This document shows positions 45,431 through 58,440 of a stretch of 64,000 bases of DNA, piece by piece. Origin of the DNA: Cocos nucifera (lineage: Eukaryota > Streptophyta > Magnoliopsida > Arecales > Arecaceae). A program made the translations under genes and the position numbers. The stretch is from the NCBI GenBank assembly GCA_006176705.1, contig QRFJ01000504.1, forward strand, positions 301,861-365,860, given 5' to 3'. The notes below the pieces were generated by a model. The model saw only the letters and a list, made by a program, of their open reading frames with translations. It did no database searches and was not told where the DNA came from. Each line of letters starts with the position of its first letter. The stretch's first letter is position 1.

Positions 45431-46093
45431 AAAAAAAATCTAGAGGAGAAGGTCTCCTTTTGTCCTAACATAAAGATGTTTTTAGGACATCAATTGTTAA
45501 TGTCCTAAAAGTGAAGATCTACCTTCTCTTAGGATATTTTTTCTTATTTTTACTTTTTAATTTTTGAAAGATTCAAAGGTTAGATTTCTTTCTTATTCCT
45601 CCTCTTATTCTTCATCTCTTGGAGTATCCAAGAGATCAAAAGAATAATTTTTAGATTAACCATCAGGAGGAATTCGTGAGAAGTTAGCACTTCAAGCAGA
45701 TCTTTATTCGATAAATCTTCAATTTATATTGTAGCCTCATGTGGATTACCTGTAGAGGTCAAACATATGTATGGCTCTAAAGACAATACTGAAATCAACT
45801 ATAGTGTTCTCGACCCCTACGAAGGTAAGAGATTTGATCTCTTCTTTCACCTAGATGCAATCTAGGATTTAGATCTAGAACTATTCTAGATCCAGTGTAT
45901 TGATTGATCAATACCAAAATATTTATTTTTAAATTTATGTATACATTATGATATGTTATAGGTTCTAGATATAGAATTTTGTAATTAGATTACTTGCTAT
46001 TATAGATTAAATAGTTTAATCTACATCTTTCACTATATTTTATTTTAAAAAAATTTTAAAATTCAAGCATAAAATCCTACATATTTTTCATCA
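45431..46093 (+). repeat. 5' LTR of Copia B, second segment
   Basis: Continues the B LTR after C1; colinear with 62635-63282. Ends ...TTTTTCATCA just before the B primer site. Confidence 0.85.
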
Positions 46094-46094
46094 G

Positions 46095-46106
46095 TGATAT
46101 CAGAGC
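46095..46106 (+). other. primer-binding site of Copia B
   Basis: TGATATCAGAGC, one base from the initiator-Met tRNA complement, one base after the LTR end. Confidence 0.85.
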
Positions 46107-48300
46107 ATTTAGGTTCTTTTATAACATGATTATGTTTGCATTAAAATAAGTATAAAAATAATACTTTAAAGATCTCACACTAATATAAGATTGTCCTACT
46201 ATAAGATTTATCTCTTATAGTGGAGAGGTTGTCCTAGTATGTGTTGATCTATAAAATTGAATCATGAATAAGTTAGATTAGATCTAAGCAAATTTATAAT
46301 TCATTTTTCTAATTTTAAATCTAAAATAAATAAATATTTGATCTATTATTGATTATTTAGATTAGATCTAAATAATGTAGGATCGTACATACTGATTATA
46401 AGATTGTCCTGCTATAAGATTTACCTTTTATAGTGGAGAGGTTATCCTAGTATGTGCTGATCTAAATAACCTAAATCATAAATATATTAGATAAAATTTA
46501 AAATAATTTATAATTTATTTTTATATTTAAATCTAAAATTAAATAATTTATTATCTGATTTTGATCATTTAGATGAGATCCATTTGATATGTTTCATGTT
46601 TTGATCTAGATCTTTATGCTGCATATGTTAATATGTAGCTTCTTTTTGAATCTAGTTTGTATATGTATGACATATAAGTTTTATAGAATTTAAATTATGA
46701 ACTTACTTTCTATAAAATCCTAGATTCAAAATCCTAGGATATGATCAAAATATTGAAATAAATTAGATCTAAAATCATGTATTGAATAAGATTTAATGTA
46801 AACTATTTATAATTTAAAAATATTTTAAATAATCAAGTCAAAAATTAGTTTTGAGATTCCATAAATCCAAACCCATAAGCCTTTAACTTAATTAAGAATT
46901 AAGTGATTGTTTAGGAGCTAGGTTTGTGATTTGAAGATCCTAAGATAATTTTATAAAACATGGGTTAAAGGATAATGGGTTAGCTTTGATCAGGTCATTA
47001 ACTAGGTTAGACCTAAGGTTTGATTAAATATGGACTAAGTTAAGAAATTGATCAAACCTAATTAATAGTTAATTATGATTGGATCATTTCTTTTCTATAG
47101 ATCAATTCAATAATTGTAGTTGATCAAAGTTCATACATCTAATGGACCATGATCGTGGCTTAGTAGCTGAGCCCGAGTCTTTAGGCAGACCAAATCAAAA
47201 CTGATAAATCGATTGATATCTAAGATAAGTGTGACATTTTCAGACTGATGATTTTTAATTGACAGCCCGCTTACCAGGTCATTTTTGATGGTGTCTAAGG
47301 CAAACCTTGGCAGACCCTTCCATCGATCTCATTTATCTAGCCAATGTGGTTAATCAGCTTTTAATTAGGTTACTCATTGATTCGTGCTAACCCATATCAT
47401 ATAGAAAATCAGTGAGACTGATTTTATTCAGTGAGACTGATCTAGGTGCTCATGAATGGATATTGATCCTAGTCTTTATCAAAGCCTTGAGAAGTTAGTG
47501 GAAGGACTTGACTTGATGAAGTCAGTGGAAGCAAATTGGTCCATGTCCTTTCTATCCTTAAATCATAAATAAATTTAAATCCTCTAAAATTATTAGATCC
47601 TTAAAATGATAAAGTTATAGGGATAACTGAGTCATAGCCTCCCATTATGGTGTTTGATAATGGATCCATTAACTCAATAATCATTGGAGGCCCATAGGTC
47701 TGATGCTTATTGACTAATGAAATTATCATTCATCATATGATGACTTAGATGTGTCTCTCTAATGATGGTTAGGTTGACCAACCATAGTTGGGTTTAATCA
47801 TTTGTTGGTTATATGCACCAAGTATAGTCATGTTAATGGTTGGATCTAACCGGATCCTTACAGTGGAAGCCCTAGCCTACTAATTAGGTTTCTGGGGCAA
47901 AATTAAATTAGTAAAAGTTATTTAGAAAAATAATTGGTTATGAACCTATCCTTAGATATACATGGGTTGACCAACCATATTTAGGCTTATGTGTAGTCTA
48001 TGTGGATTCTAGTACCTACTAGAAAATTAAAATAATTTTCTGAATTGAAGGTAGAGGCTACCAATTTGAATAAAATAGTGAGAGAACCTTTAGACTAAAG
48101 TCCAAGTTTCTAGACTTAAAATAATTCATATACATTAGATCATTAATCTTTTTTCTTTAGAATAAGGCTAAAGCCTAATTGCTCCAATCACTATCAGATA
48201 GTGATGACTTATGGGATCCAACTTCGATAATTAGTATCGAAAGTTGAATTTGGTTCAATAGTATGAATGGATTCATGCTGGAGTTTCTAAGCCCAATCAA
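46107..48300 (+). other. Copia B leader and eroded gag N-part
   Basis: A long AT-rich leader. Parts such as GGTCTAAGATAAG-like and CTTCCATCGATCTCA near 47220-47340 resemble the C2 leader near 54610-54715, so B and C share a leader plan. TAGTGGAGAGGTTGTCCTAG occurs in duplicate form near 46220 and 46430. No clear capsid frame survives. Confidence 0.55.
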
Positions 48301-48860
48301 AATAATTAGTCCAAAATTGATCTAAATCAAGCATAGTGCTTCTACTATTAGAAGCAGGATCATAGGAAGAAGAATGGTCTTACTTTCCTTGACCATAATA
48401 GGCTGAACAAGAGAAAGAAGCAAGAATTGCTCATCAAGGATGTTATATGATAATACCTTAAAATTTTTCTATTTAAAATTCTACTATCTGGGTATTAGTT
48501 ATCGATAGTCCTATGCAATTTATTGCAAGAACTATAGATATGTGAAATGTTTGAAAATGATGAGAAATACCTGAACATTGGGGATGAAAGTCCTATTCTA
48601 ATCCTAGCTTTAGAAATTATCAAGCTTATTTTCAAAAGATGTCATTTTGATTGATTATCACTATTATCCATTGTTTATGCTAAATGTAATATCTGTTGGT
48701 CTTTTGGTTAGAGATGGTTATCATTTATCAATAAAAAAAATTATTATGATATTATTATGAATAATATTATAATAATACATGGATAATAAAAAAATGGTAT
48801 TTAACATTAACATAGCTTGTTAAGTATAATGTACATATTTAATAAACACCCAAGTTAGAT
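48301..48860 (+). pseudogene. Copia B gag zinc knuckle and protease zone, heavily decayed
   Basis: Near 48338-48440 a reading 'CFYY', stop, 'KQDHRKKNGL' followed by 'RLNKRKKQELL' corresponds to the CF-C-K-x-GHWKRNC knuckle and its basic tail, with cysteines lost. The protease block should follow near 48480-48560 but only faint similarity is seen. The order before integrase supports the call. Confidence 0.45.
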
Positions 48861-48869
48861 TATTTTATG

Positions 48870-49640
48870 GATGCCTATCTTTGACATTATAGGCTTAGTC
48901 ATCTTGACAAGAATAGGATAAATAGGCTAGCTTAAGAAGAAAACCTCGATATCAATGATTATGAATCATTAACCATCCGTGAGTCTTGTTTTCTTATAAC
49001 GATGACAAAGTCATCTTTTACTAAAAAAGATGAAGAAGTCGATAAAATTCTAAGTCTCATACATAGTGATATATGTAGACCTATAAACTCAAGTGCTAGA
49101 AGAAGATATTAATATTTAATTATAGATGATCTATCTGGATATGGGTGCATCTAGTCTGAATTATTTAAAATGTTCAATTGATTCAATAATAAAATAAAAA
49201 ATAAATTAGAAAAGATATTAAAACTCTTCGATCAGATCGAAGAGGCGAATACTTATCCAGTAAGTTTATGACATATTTAGAAGAGAATAGGATTCTCTCT
49301 TAGTGGATTTTTTTTTGAAACATAGTGTATTGAAAAGGTGAAATTAAACTTTATTAGACATGGTTCAATCCATGATAGGATTCACTAATCTACCAATTTT
49401 AGGGTTATCCTCTTATGACTATTTGTTTTACTCTAAAAATTTATACCGAGTATATCTATTGTAAAGACTCCATATGAGATATGGATCGGGCATAGACCTA
49501 GACTCTCTCACTTTTGGATTTAGGGTTGATCAACCTATGTCATAGGTTTGTACATAGATAAACTTAGATTCTGGTCTAATAGATATTTAAGGGTTATTAA
49601 TTCTACCATGCTGAAGAGCATAAGATGTTCATCAGTAATA
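48870..49640 (+). pseudogene. Copia B GAG-pre-integrase and integrase
   Basis: 'LSHLDKNRINRLA' near 48890-48930 is the GAG-pre-integrase signature. 'LSLIHSDICRPI' near 49050-49085 carries the first catalytic Asp zone. In another frame, 'LRSDRRGEYLS' near 49228-49260 carries the second. 'TPYEIWIGHRPRLSH' near 49465-49510 and 'YVIGLYIDKLRFWS' near 49540-49580 close the core. At least two frameshifts and many stops. Confidence 0.75.
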
Positions 49641-49829
49641 GGATATTTTTTTTAGAAAAAAATTTCTTAGAGAAGAAACTAATGCCTATCAAGTTGAACT
49701 TTAAGAAGTTAGACTGATAGAAAATGAATCAACACAATCTAGTAAATCTACAGAATCAAATTTGATCAGATCAAATTTGGAGCCCATTAAAGTAGCACCT
49801 TTAAGAAAATTCGGTAGAGTATCACATTA

Positions 49830-50880
49830 GTTGGACAAATACTTTAGTATCTTGGTCTGGGACGGTGATCCTATTGAGCTCGATCAGAATAATAGGAATC
49901 TGATCACCTATAGGAATGCAATATAGTGGTCTGATTCTGAGAAGTGTTTTGGAGCCATCAAATCTAAATTGAAGTCCATGAAAATCAATAGTATATGGAT
50001 ACTAGTTGATTCACCTAAAGAGATAAAATCCATTGGATGTGAATGGATTTTCAAAAAGGATCAGAGTAGCATAGATGGGAATGTAAGGACCTATAAAGCC
50101 TGTTTGACTATCATCTCAGAGTTCGAACATACGTTTTGAACATATGTCTTTGTTATGAATAAAGATAAATCCTGCAGTTGTAACTGGGCAAAATGTTCTG
50201 TAGCATTATTCCTTATGTTGTTTATGGATGAAATTCTCTTAATCGAAAATGGCATTCCAGCATTGCAAGAAAAAAAGTTTGGCTGTCATTTCATTTCTAC
50301 ATGTTCAAAATCAGATATGGGATACTCACTAAGGATAGTGAGTAGATATCAGTCTGATCTAAGTAAGAACCACCGAAAGATTGTATAGATAATTCTTAGG
50401 TATTTGAAAAATACTGAGATCTAGTGACTCAAATATGGAGATATTGACTTAAAACTTATGGATGTTTCGATTTCAATTTTTAGTAGATCAAGATGATAGC
50501 AAGAGAGTATCGGATCATATCCTAATTGTAGGAGCAATCTACTGGACAGGTTTCAAGCAAGATACTATTGCTTATTCATTAGTGATGTAGAGTACATCAT
50601 GGTATATGATGCTGCTATATAAACTGTGTAGTTGCTAAAGTTCATTAGCAGGTTGGGAGTGGTACCCTCCATCGATAGTCTAGTCCTATCGTAGCACTGG
50701 AGCCATAGCTCAGGCTAAATAATCGAAGGACCAGCATATTTTGCATCGCTTTCATCTTAGATATTTAGATCTGGACGACATCGATCTTTAGAAGATCGAT
50801 AGAAAAGGAGAACTTGACCGACGCATTTGCTAAGGCCTCGAAACTAAGGAGTTCTATGAACTCAAGTGAAAGATAGAATT
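49830..50880 (+). pseudogene. Copia B reverse transcriptase and RNase H
   Basis: 'SIWILVDSPKEIKSIGCEWI' then 'FKKDQSSIDGNVRTYKACL' (49990-50105) is the RVT_2 N-part. The middle is deleted. A 77-residue frame (50155-50388) has 'ALFLMLFMDEILLIENGIPA', where the catalytic YVDD reads FMDE (50221-50232), and then 'MGYSLRIVSRYQSDLSKNHR', joined after another deletion. RNase H traces with stops run to about 50880. Both catalytic change and deletions make it dead. Confidence 0.75.
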
Positions 50881-50919
50881 TTTGATATCGTTCTGATTGG
50901 CTTTAGTCTAAGTGGATGT

Positions 50920-52059
50920 TGTTATAAAATGTGTCCTAAAGCCAATCATCTAAGTTATAGATGATTGGAACATGTATATGAATTATCTAATAATAATAGT
51001 TATTTGGTTGGTTCATCATAAAAATTTTATCTTTCTTAAATAAACTCCTAAATTATGATGAAGTCCTTAGAATCATATATCAATCGATAAAGAAGGATTT
51101 ATCGGATGGTTCTTAAATTGTTCATGACCAAATGATAGGTTATTAACAAGAATGATAACTTATCGAGTGTAAGTCGCTATATGCCGTATGCATTGGTTGT
51201 CCTCATAACCAAGTGATGTGGAGATACTGGTATGGCATCTAGGTGGGATGTAGGAGTACATCTATACTGAATATGATTAATGTAGCACTTTACTATTAAG
51301 AGTAGCTAGCTAAGGCCAATGGGTATAAGTATTCCTTTGACCTGAGATCACCATGATGACTTGCAAGCAATTTAATATACTTTGGTGCTAGATTGCCTGT
51401 ATTTTTAATATAGGTTTGAAAGATTTTTGGGTATATTCAAGTACTTGTAGAGTCAATGTATGAGTCAAGATAGGATTGACCACTTTTGATTAATTTTAGG
51501 AAGGGAATGACTCACTGTGTTTCAATTTAGCAAAACCTAGGCCTAGGTAATTCTTGTGAGGAGTCATGAAATTTGCAAAATTTTAAAGCATAATAGAAAT
51601 GACTTATATGAGTGTTGACAATGTACTCGAACTTGTCTTGATCATTATTAATCAAAGAGATGAATTATATGGTAATTGTAGATCAGGATTCTAAGAATAT
51701 TATTTTGCATACATTCGACCTATCCAAACATTGGATACCATTGCTAGATGATCATTTCGATTGGTACAAAAATCGATTTCTATTCTACTAACTTAGGTTC
51801 GAACCTATGGGATCATACACATAAGAAGTTATAACCTGATTAGATGGTTAATCGATGTTTGAGAATCATTCTTAGGTCAAACTATCAATACGATTGATGT
51901 TTGACCTAATGCAAGTATTATAGGAGGATCGATTAGCAATTGAAATGCTAATTGGCTTAATTTGATTGAGCAATGAGATTGAGACCAAGTCTAATTAAAT
52001 TAGATTCAATTAGAAATGGTTTAGACTTAATTGGATTAAGTCTGATCGATTTGGACTTA
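50920..52059 (+). repeat. 3' LTR of Copia B, first segment
   Basis: Starts after AAGTGGATGT (polypurine tract) and matches 30550-31690. It stops where C2 begins; about 150 bp of B LTR is missing at this junction. Confidence 0.85.
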
Positions 52060-52700
52060 GAGGAACTTAATCATATAATTAACTGCATCGAGAGGTTCAT
52101 TTTCAGTTTTGATGGATTGGCACCATATGCTGCTAGGTGTCACTGGTAGATTTTGAGAGTAATTAGAATAATTTAGATGATCGATTATACTAGTTTGAAT
52201 CAAAAAAGTTTTGATCCATCGAAAGGTGTTTCGATGATGTCGATGATAGAGATCATGACATATCCCATTACCATATGGAACCGAACCTAACTGGATCACA
52301 CAAAGAAGGATTTGGATCTAGATATCATCAATTGAATTAACTTAGTTCAATTGATTTGAACAAGATTCAATTAGGTTCAAGAAAATTATGCTAGCATACG
52401 ATTGAGCCTAATGTTCTCCTTTAATAATAAGTAAAGCTTGTCTCGATTGAGCCAAATATGTTTGAACTTACTCAGAAACCTTTACTTGGTTTAATTGAAG
52501 CTTGTTCAGGTCAGAAAAGGATTATCTTAATTTATGAGATAAATTTGAGACAACACCTGCCATTTTTCATCATCTGCTAAATCTTGTCTTCGAACATTGG
52601 TCAAACATTGACCCTGGACACTTAGACATCTACCCATGTGTCATGCATCCATAGAAGAGAACCTGAGGACTTGTCCTCCTGCTAAAAAGTAGATAGGCAA

Positions 52701-52769
52701 GGGGTGCATGCCTAGGGAGGCATGCTCTCCATGAGGATAGAAGATGGAGTCCCATACAAATGGGACTCC
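52701..52769. other. paired stem-loops in C2 5' LTR
   Basis: GGGGTGCATGCC-TAGGGA-GGCATGCTCTCC (52701-52730), then GGAGTCCCAT-ACAA-ATGGGACTCC (52746-52769). Confidence 0.6.
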
Positions 52770-52966
52770 AGTTGCTTCAGGGAATCAAATTAGATGGTGC
52801 CAAGAAGACTTGTTTGACCTAGTCTTGGCACTACCTAAGAAGAGTTTTGAGAAACTCTAATATGATTAGATCAGATTATGTTATCCCATCAATCAGATTT
52901 AGATCTAATTATACAAAGGGCCGTGATTGGTCAGGATGATGTGGCACTGCATGGCACAGCAGGATC

Positions 52967-52974
52967 TATATAAA
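52967..52974 (+). promoter_or_regulatory. TATA box in C2 5' LTR
   Basis: TATATAAA within ATCTATATAAATCC, conserved in four C-family LTRs. It lies about 570 bp before the LTR end, a reasonable U3/R position. Confidence 0.5.
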
Positions 52975-53539
52975 TCCTGTCTGCACCTAGAATTTAGTTC
53001 TTCTGACTTTAGCCCATGCCACATAGCCCCTCTCCCTCCTTCTCCATGCCATCCTCTAGTCCTCTCTCTCCTCTCCATGCCCAAGAGACTTTGGGCATGA
53101 AGAAGGTGCGATCCAAGCAAGTGAAAGATGCTAGGAAAGGAAGAAGGTAGCACTGCTACAAGAGACAATGATTGTTCTTCAAAAGTCATTTTGAAGACCT
53201 TCAAGATCAGATCCAGATCTAATTTTTAGAAGATTGATTGAAAAGAAGATCTTCAGCTCCTGCCTGAGTAGATATCGATAGAGAATAGGCACTTGCATGG
53301 CTACATCCAGAACCTCAGACAAGCATCAGGATCATCATAGGGTGATTGGATTATCCAAAATATATTTATAATTAAATTAGATTTAATTTATTTTTTTTAT
53401 TTTTATTATTAGATTAATAATATTAGATCTAAGGAGTCTTAAATTTGATTAGGATCTTAGAGAAAAATTTTTAAAATATCCCTCCTGATCCAATCAGATC
53501 TAAACGAACCTAACCCAAAAAATAGGTTTTTTCTTCAAC

Positions 53540-53552
53540 TGGTATCAGAGCC
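53540..53552 (+). other. primer-binding site of C2
   Basis: TGGTATCAGAGCC, an exact initiator-Met tRNA complement, two bases after the LTR. Confidence 0.9.
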
Positions 53553-55480
53553 GGGTTTCATAATTCATTAGATCTAATTTTAATTTATTTTTAATCTAAT
53601 AATTAGATAATTTTAGATATCACATTAGATATAATTAGATCTAAAATTAAAAAATTAAAAATTAAATAATCTAGATCTAAGATGTATGAGATGCATGACT
53701 AGACTAGGAATAGAATTGTTCTATATGTAGTATAGCATGATCATAATTTGATTAATTATAATTTTTAGATCTATTTATTTATTATTTTTTAATATTATAA
53801 ATATTATAATTAGATCTAAAAAACAAAAAATAAATTTATTTAATTTATTCATATGAGATATGATAGATGCATGTTTAGACTAGTTGTAGAATAATTTTAT
53901 AAAATTTTTTAGAATAAATTTTAATTTGATATGATCAAATTTAAATCTTATTTTTTAGATATTTTTGAGATAATTTAGATCTAAAAATATGCATAATATG
54001 ATACATGAGATGTATGCAAAATATATTTTTAGTTAGATTAATTTTTATATATGTGATATATGATGTAGATCTAACTAGTTTTGTAGATTTATCATGTTTC
54101 TAATTAAGACGTTTCTCTTGGCCGTCTGATCATAAGAACGAAGTAGGATTTAAAGACCCTCTCCTCCCATTCGATGGGATGTTCTTATGGTATGTAGGGA
54201 TGCTGCACGTTCGATCTTAATCAAAAATCAAAACTTATTTTCTGCAAAATCCTAGATCCTAAAATCTTAAAATTTTATATACATATTTTGTTTATGATCC
54301 CTAAACTTAATTGAAAATTAAGATTATGAAATATATTAGATCTAAAATTAAAAATTTTTAGATCTAAGACATATTCATAAAATTTGGTTTGGACTTGGGT
54401 AGCTCAATTAGATCTAGTGGTTGATCAAATCAAATCAAGAGTTGGTTAGGTGGGATCAAGAGTATTTAAATTGATCAGCCTAATAGGATTATGTCTTGGT
54501 CAAGATCGAGTCACATGAGTGATCGATCAAGTTAAGACCTAGTTAGGCTCAGTGGTTAGAGTCTGGATTGTAGGCTAACCCGATTGGTTCTAGCTCAATA
54601 ATTTGGTGTCTAAGATAAGTTTGGCAGATACGATCGACTAATTTTTAATTAAGAGCTACTCGACTTGAATGCATTCTTGTCAAGTTAATGGCATATCCCT
54701 TCCACCGATCTCACTTACCTTGCCATGTTTGTCGGCCCAATCCTGATCTAAGGTGGCTAATAATCTGAGCTAACCCATGCCACTAGGTTAGTCATAATGG
54801 TTATGGCTATGTCAAGTCAAGTTTAAAGAGACCTAAGTCAAATCTCCTTAAGACAAGATTAAGTCTAAGGTCTTCCATTATTGTAGATGTGCAGGCCCTT
54901 CCCAGGGTTGATTGTTCTCGACTGGTCACAGTGGTTCAGTTGCATCGAAAAGATGTAACCATATCTATTAGGCATTGGATGCTATAGGTTGGAGGATAGA
55001 TTAGGCTCAATATTTTGGATATGGTGAGAGACCCAATTAGGAATCCAATTTATGCAAATGATGGATCTGATTTAACTAAGTTGTGGATCAATGTTCTGGG
55101 CATGGTGAGGTTTATGAATTAGAGATCAAGTTTGGACGCATCATGATTAGAGAATCATTGGACAAAAGTTGTTCACTCATTGACTAACCCATCACTGATA
55201 ATTGTTAGGTGAGGTGATGAGTCAGTTGGTGGGACTGCACCATCCACTAGAAATTAGTAATCATAAAGATTTTTACATCTCTACAGAGGGAGTATAGGAA
55301 TTTGAAAAAATAGTGGAAGCTAATTTATTTAAAAATTAAATCTTTAAATAAATTGGTCAAGTATTAATTATAAAATCTAACTAGAAACTTTGACTTTCTA
55401 TAGAAAAAAAAATATCTGCATCCAACCCACTAGCCCATATCCTGGACATCCATAGACTGATCGAACTCAATTACAAGGAT
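53553..55480 (+). other. C2 leader
   Basis: Non-coding, colinear with the C1 leader, and it shows the uninterrupted form of the solo-LTR target near 55117. No gene recognised. Confidence 0.7.
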
Positions 55481-56040
55481 TAGCTCTGAAACTTTAAAAT
55501 TATTTTGGGTTCTGAGAAGTTGACTCATGTATTGGACCAGGATCCCCCCACCTTATCAGCTCGCCCGTCCGCTGAACAAAGAACGTCTCTTGATAAAAAG
55601 ATGGATGAAGATAATAAGGCCAGATACTACATGTTGGTCTCGATGTCTGATGAGCTTTAATGCCAACATAAAGATATCAAGACTACCCACCAAATATTGG
55701 CTCACTTGAAAGAGTTATTTGATGAACAGAGTCGCGCAGCCAAATATCAGGTCACTAAATGACTTTTTAAAACTAAAATGTGTGATGGGCAGTCAGTTCA
55801 AGATCATTGTCTAATGATGATCAAGGACTTGGAAGAGCTTGAGAAGCTCGGAGTAAAGTTAGATCAGGATCTACAGAATGATATAATTCTGCAATTCTTG
55901 ATTGATATGTATGGACAGTTAATCATGAACTACCATATGCATAAACATCAGAATACTTTGGTCGAGCTTATGAATATGCTGGTTACTACTGAGCTTTTCA
56001 TGAAAGATTCTAAAGGCTCAGTACTTGCTATGGAATGAAC
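55481..56040 (+). pseudogene. C2 gag (UBN2-type)
   Basis: In the reading frame matching C1: 'RPSAEQRTSLDKKMDEDNKA', 'YYMLVSMSDEL', a stop, 'KTTHQILAHLKELFDEQSRA', a stop. Then an open 86-residue piece (55778-56038) with 'DHCLMMIKDLEELEKLGVKL' and 'TLVELMNMLVTTELFMKDSK'. It ends at a TGA where C1 continues. It is the capsid part of gag, broken at three points. Confidence 0.85.
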
Positions 56041-56470
56041 TTCTTTCAAGAGAAAGTTTTTTGAAAAGAAGAAGTCTGTGAAAAGACAGAAGATGGAAGG
56101 TGGAAAGAAAAAGAAGGCAGAACTTAAGAAGAAGGTTGTTGACAAAGAAAAGTATTTCTATTGTAATACTGATGGCTACTAGAAGCGAAACTGCCCTACA
56201 TACCTGGCCATCCTGAAGAATAAGAAGGAGACATGTCCTTCTGGAGGTATGCTCGTTATTGAATCTAACCTTATGATTTCTTCTACATCCAATTGGATGC
56301 TTGACTCTGGTTCTAGTGCTCATTTGTGCACTTCCATGCAGGGTCTTGAGGATAGCAGGAGGCTGAGGAATGGTGAGATGATCCTATGCGTCAAAAATAG
56401 AGCAAGGGTTGCTATTGTAGCCGTGGGAACCTATCCTCTTTGACTACCGTTTGGCTTAGATTTAGAACTT
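56041..56470 (+). pseudogene. C2 zinc knuckle and protease
   Basis: A Lys-rich tract, then the knuckle 'YFYCNTDGY', a stop, 'KRNCPTYL' (first Cys and the His both Tyr). The protease has an intact-looking active site, 'WMLDSGSSAHLCTSMQ', in an open 64-residue frame (56249-56443), followed by a stop before 'LDLELRDCYYVPAASKNLIS'. C1 has lost the active-site Gly that C2 keeps. Confidence 0.85.
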
Positions 56471-57440
56471 AGGGATTGTTATTATGTGCCTGCTGCAAGC
56501 AAGAATTTGATTTCTATTTTATGTTTAGTACAAGAAGGCTATGTAATTAGTTTTCTTAAGGACCATTGTAATATTCTTTATGAAAAAAATAAAATTGCAA
56601 GTGATTTTCTTATTAACGATCTCTACCAGTTATATATTGATGTATCTATCTTTAATATCGAGTAAAATGTAAATATCGTAAGATCAAAATGACCTAGGGA
56701 TAGTCCAAATGATAGATATCTATGACACCTAAGGCTAGGTCATATAGTAGAAGATAAGATTAACAAATTGGAGAAAATTGGGCTATTGAATTCGTTGACT
56801 TCTGAGTCTTATCCAATTTATGAATCATGTCTTCATGGCAAAATGACTAAGCTCTCTTTTGTAGGACATGGGGAAAGGGTCATGGAACTACTTATCCTAG
56901 TATATACTGATATGTGCAGCCCATTTGATATGCTAGCTAGAGGCAACTTTGACTACTTCATAACCTTTACCGATGATTTATCTCGGTATGGATATGTGTA
57001 TCTTATGAGACACAAGTCTGAAGCTGTTGAAAAGTTTAAGAAATTCAAACATGAAGTTGAAAAGAAAATTGAAAAATCCATTAAGGTTCTTCGATCAGAT
57101 TGAGGAGGTGAATACCTTACTTGGAAATTTTTGGACTATCTCAAGCAAAACGACATAGTCTCTCAATGGACTCCATCTGAAATACCTCAACTCAATGGGT
57201 TTTAGAATGGAGGAATCAGACCCTATTAGATATGGTCCGATCCATGATGAGCTTTATATATCTTTCTGATTTTCTTTAGAGATATAGTTTGTTAACTGCT
57301 ATGTATTTACTGAATAGGATTTTCTCTAAAATCATTTCTACTACACCATATGAGATATGGCATGGTAAGAAACCAAGTCTGAGTCATCTTAGAATTTAGG
57401 ATTGTTCGGCTCACGTCAAAAGACAACAAGCGGATAAGTT
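56471..57440 (+). pseudogene. C2 GAG-pre-integrase and integrase
   Basis: 'HLRLGHIVEDKINKLEKIGL' near 56735-56790 is the GAG-pre-integrase motif, followed by 'SCLHGKMTKLSF'. An open 111-residue frame (56768-57103) covers the integrase start, with 'LVYTDMCSPFDMLARGNFDY' (first Asp) and ends 'IKVLRSD' at a stop just after the second Asp. 'GGEYLTWKFLDYLKQND' follows. The third catalytic region (near 57195-57230) is frameshifted. 'TPYEIWHGKKPSLSHL' closes the domain. Confidence 0.85.
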
Positions 57441-58440
57441 AGACTATAGATCTTTTAGAGCTCGATTCATAGGATATCTTAAAGAGTCATTAGAATATTA
57501 TTTCTACATTCCAGAAGACCACAATATGATTGTGAGTTGGCATGCCATCTTTCTTGAAAAATAGTTCATTCAAGATGGTGGCATTAGAAAGCATATCAAG
57601 CTTGAGAAAAAAATCTCACAAGAGCAACGAGCTAAGGACCCTATGAAACTAAATCAGATTGAGCCAATACAATCACTACCTCCTCCACCTCATAGATCGA
57701 AAAGAATTTCCCATCCTCCTGAGAGGTACTTAGGTATTATTTCAAAGAAAATAGAGAAAGTGTTGCTCGTAGGTAAAGGAATTCATGATGATGATCCCAA
57801 AACCTATGACGAGGCAATATCGGATATCGACTATGAGAAATGGTTAGAGGAAATGAAGTCAAAAATTGACCCGATGCACTCAAACCAAGTCTGGACCTTG
57901 GTAGATCCACCTGAAGAAATAATGCCTATTGGGTGTAAATGGATCTACAAGAGAAAGATTGATGCAGATGGGAATGTAGAGACATTCAAAGCTAGATTAG
58001 TGGCAAAAGGATATAGTCAGTGAAGGAATTGACTATCAGAATACCTTTTCGCCAGTAGCCATGCTAAAATTCATCCGCACATTGCTTACTGTTATAGCCT
58101 ATTTCGATTATGAAATATGACAAATGGATGTGAAAATGACGTTCTTAAATTGATACCTTGAGAAAGATATCTATATAGAACAGCCACTAGGTTTCACATC
58201 CAGTGATGTTGATCACAAAGTATGCAAGCTGCAAAGGTCAATATATGGACTTAAGCAAGCATCTCGAAGCTGGAATACTTGTTTTAATGATGTGATCAAA
58301 TTATTTGATTGCATAAAAAATAAGGAGGAACCATGTATTTTCAAAAAGATCAATGGGAGCGCTATTATCTTTCTCATACTGTACGTAGATGATATCCTCC
58401 TTATTAGGAATAATATTTCTATGTTGATCATAGTTTAAAT
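57441..58440 (+). pseudogene. C2 reverse transcriptase
   Basis: An open 126-residue piece (57643-58023) has the linker 'QSLPPPPHRSKRISHPPERY', then 'NQVWTLVDPPEEIMPIGCKW' and 'FKARLVAKGYSQ', ending in a stop where C1 reads on. A frameshift follows, then 'DYQNTFSPVAMLKFIRTLLT', 'QMDVKMTFLN', stop, 'YLEKDIYIEQPLGF' and 'CKLQRSIYGLKQAS'. The catalytic YVDD is intact at 58382-58393 ('LILYVDDILLI'). RVT_2 family. Confidence 0.9.

Larger units (their letters stand above)
52060..53537 (+). repeat. 5' LTR of C2 (5'-truncated)
   Basis: Begins at GAGGAACTTAATCA, equivalent to about 60178 in the 3' LTR, and ends in TTTTTTCTTCA next to the primer site. Confidence 0.85.

Noticed and set aside
52905..53204. 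99-residue antisense frame, repeated at 33120-33314 (plus) and 61098-61325 (minus)
   Set aside because: It recurs only because it lies in copies of the same LTR; no homology recognised and the length varies.
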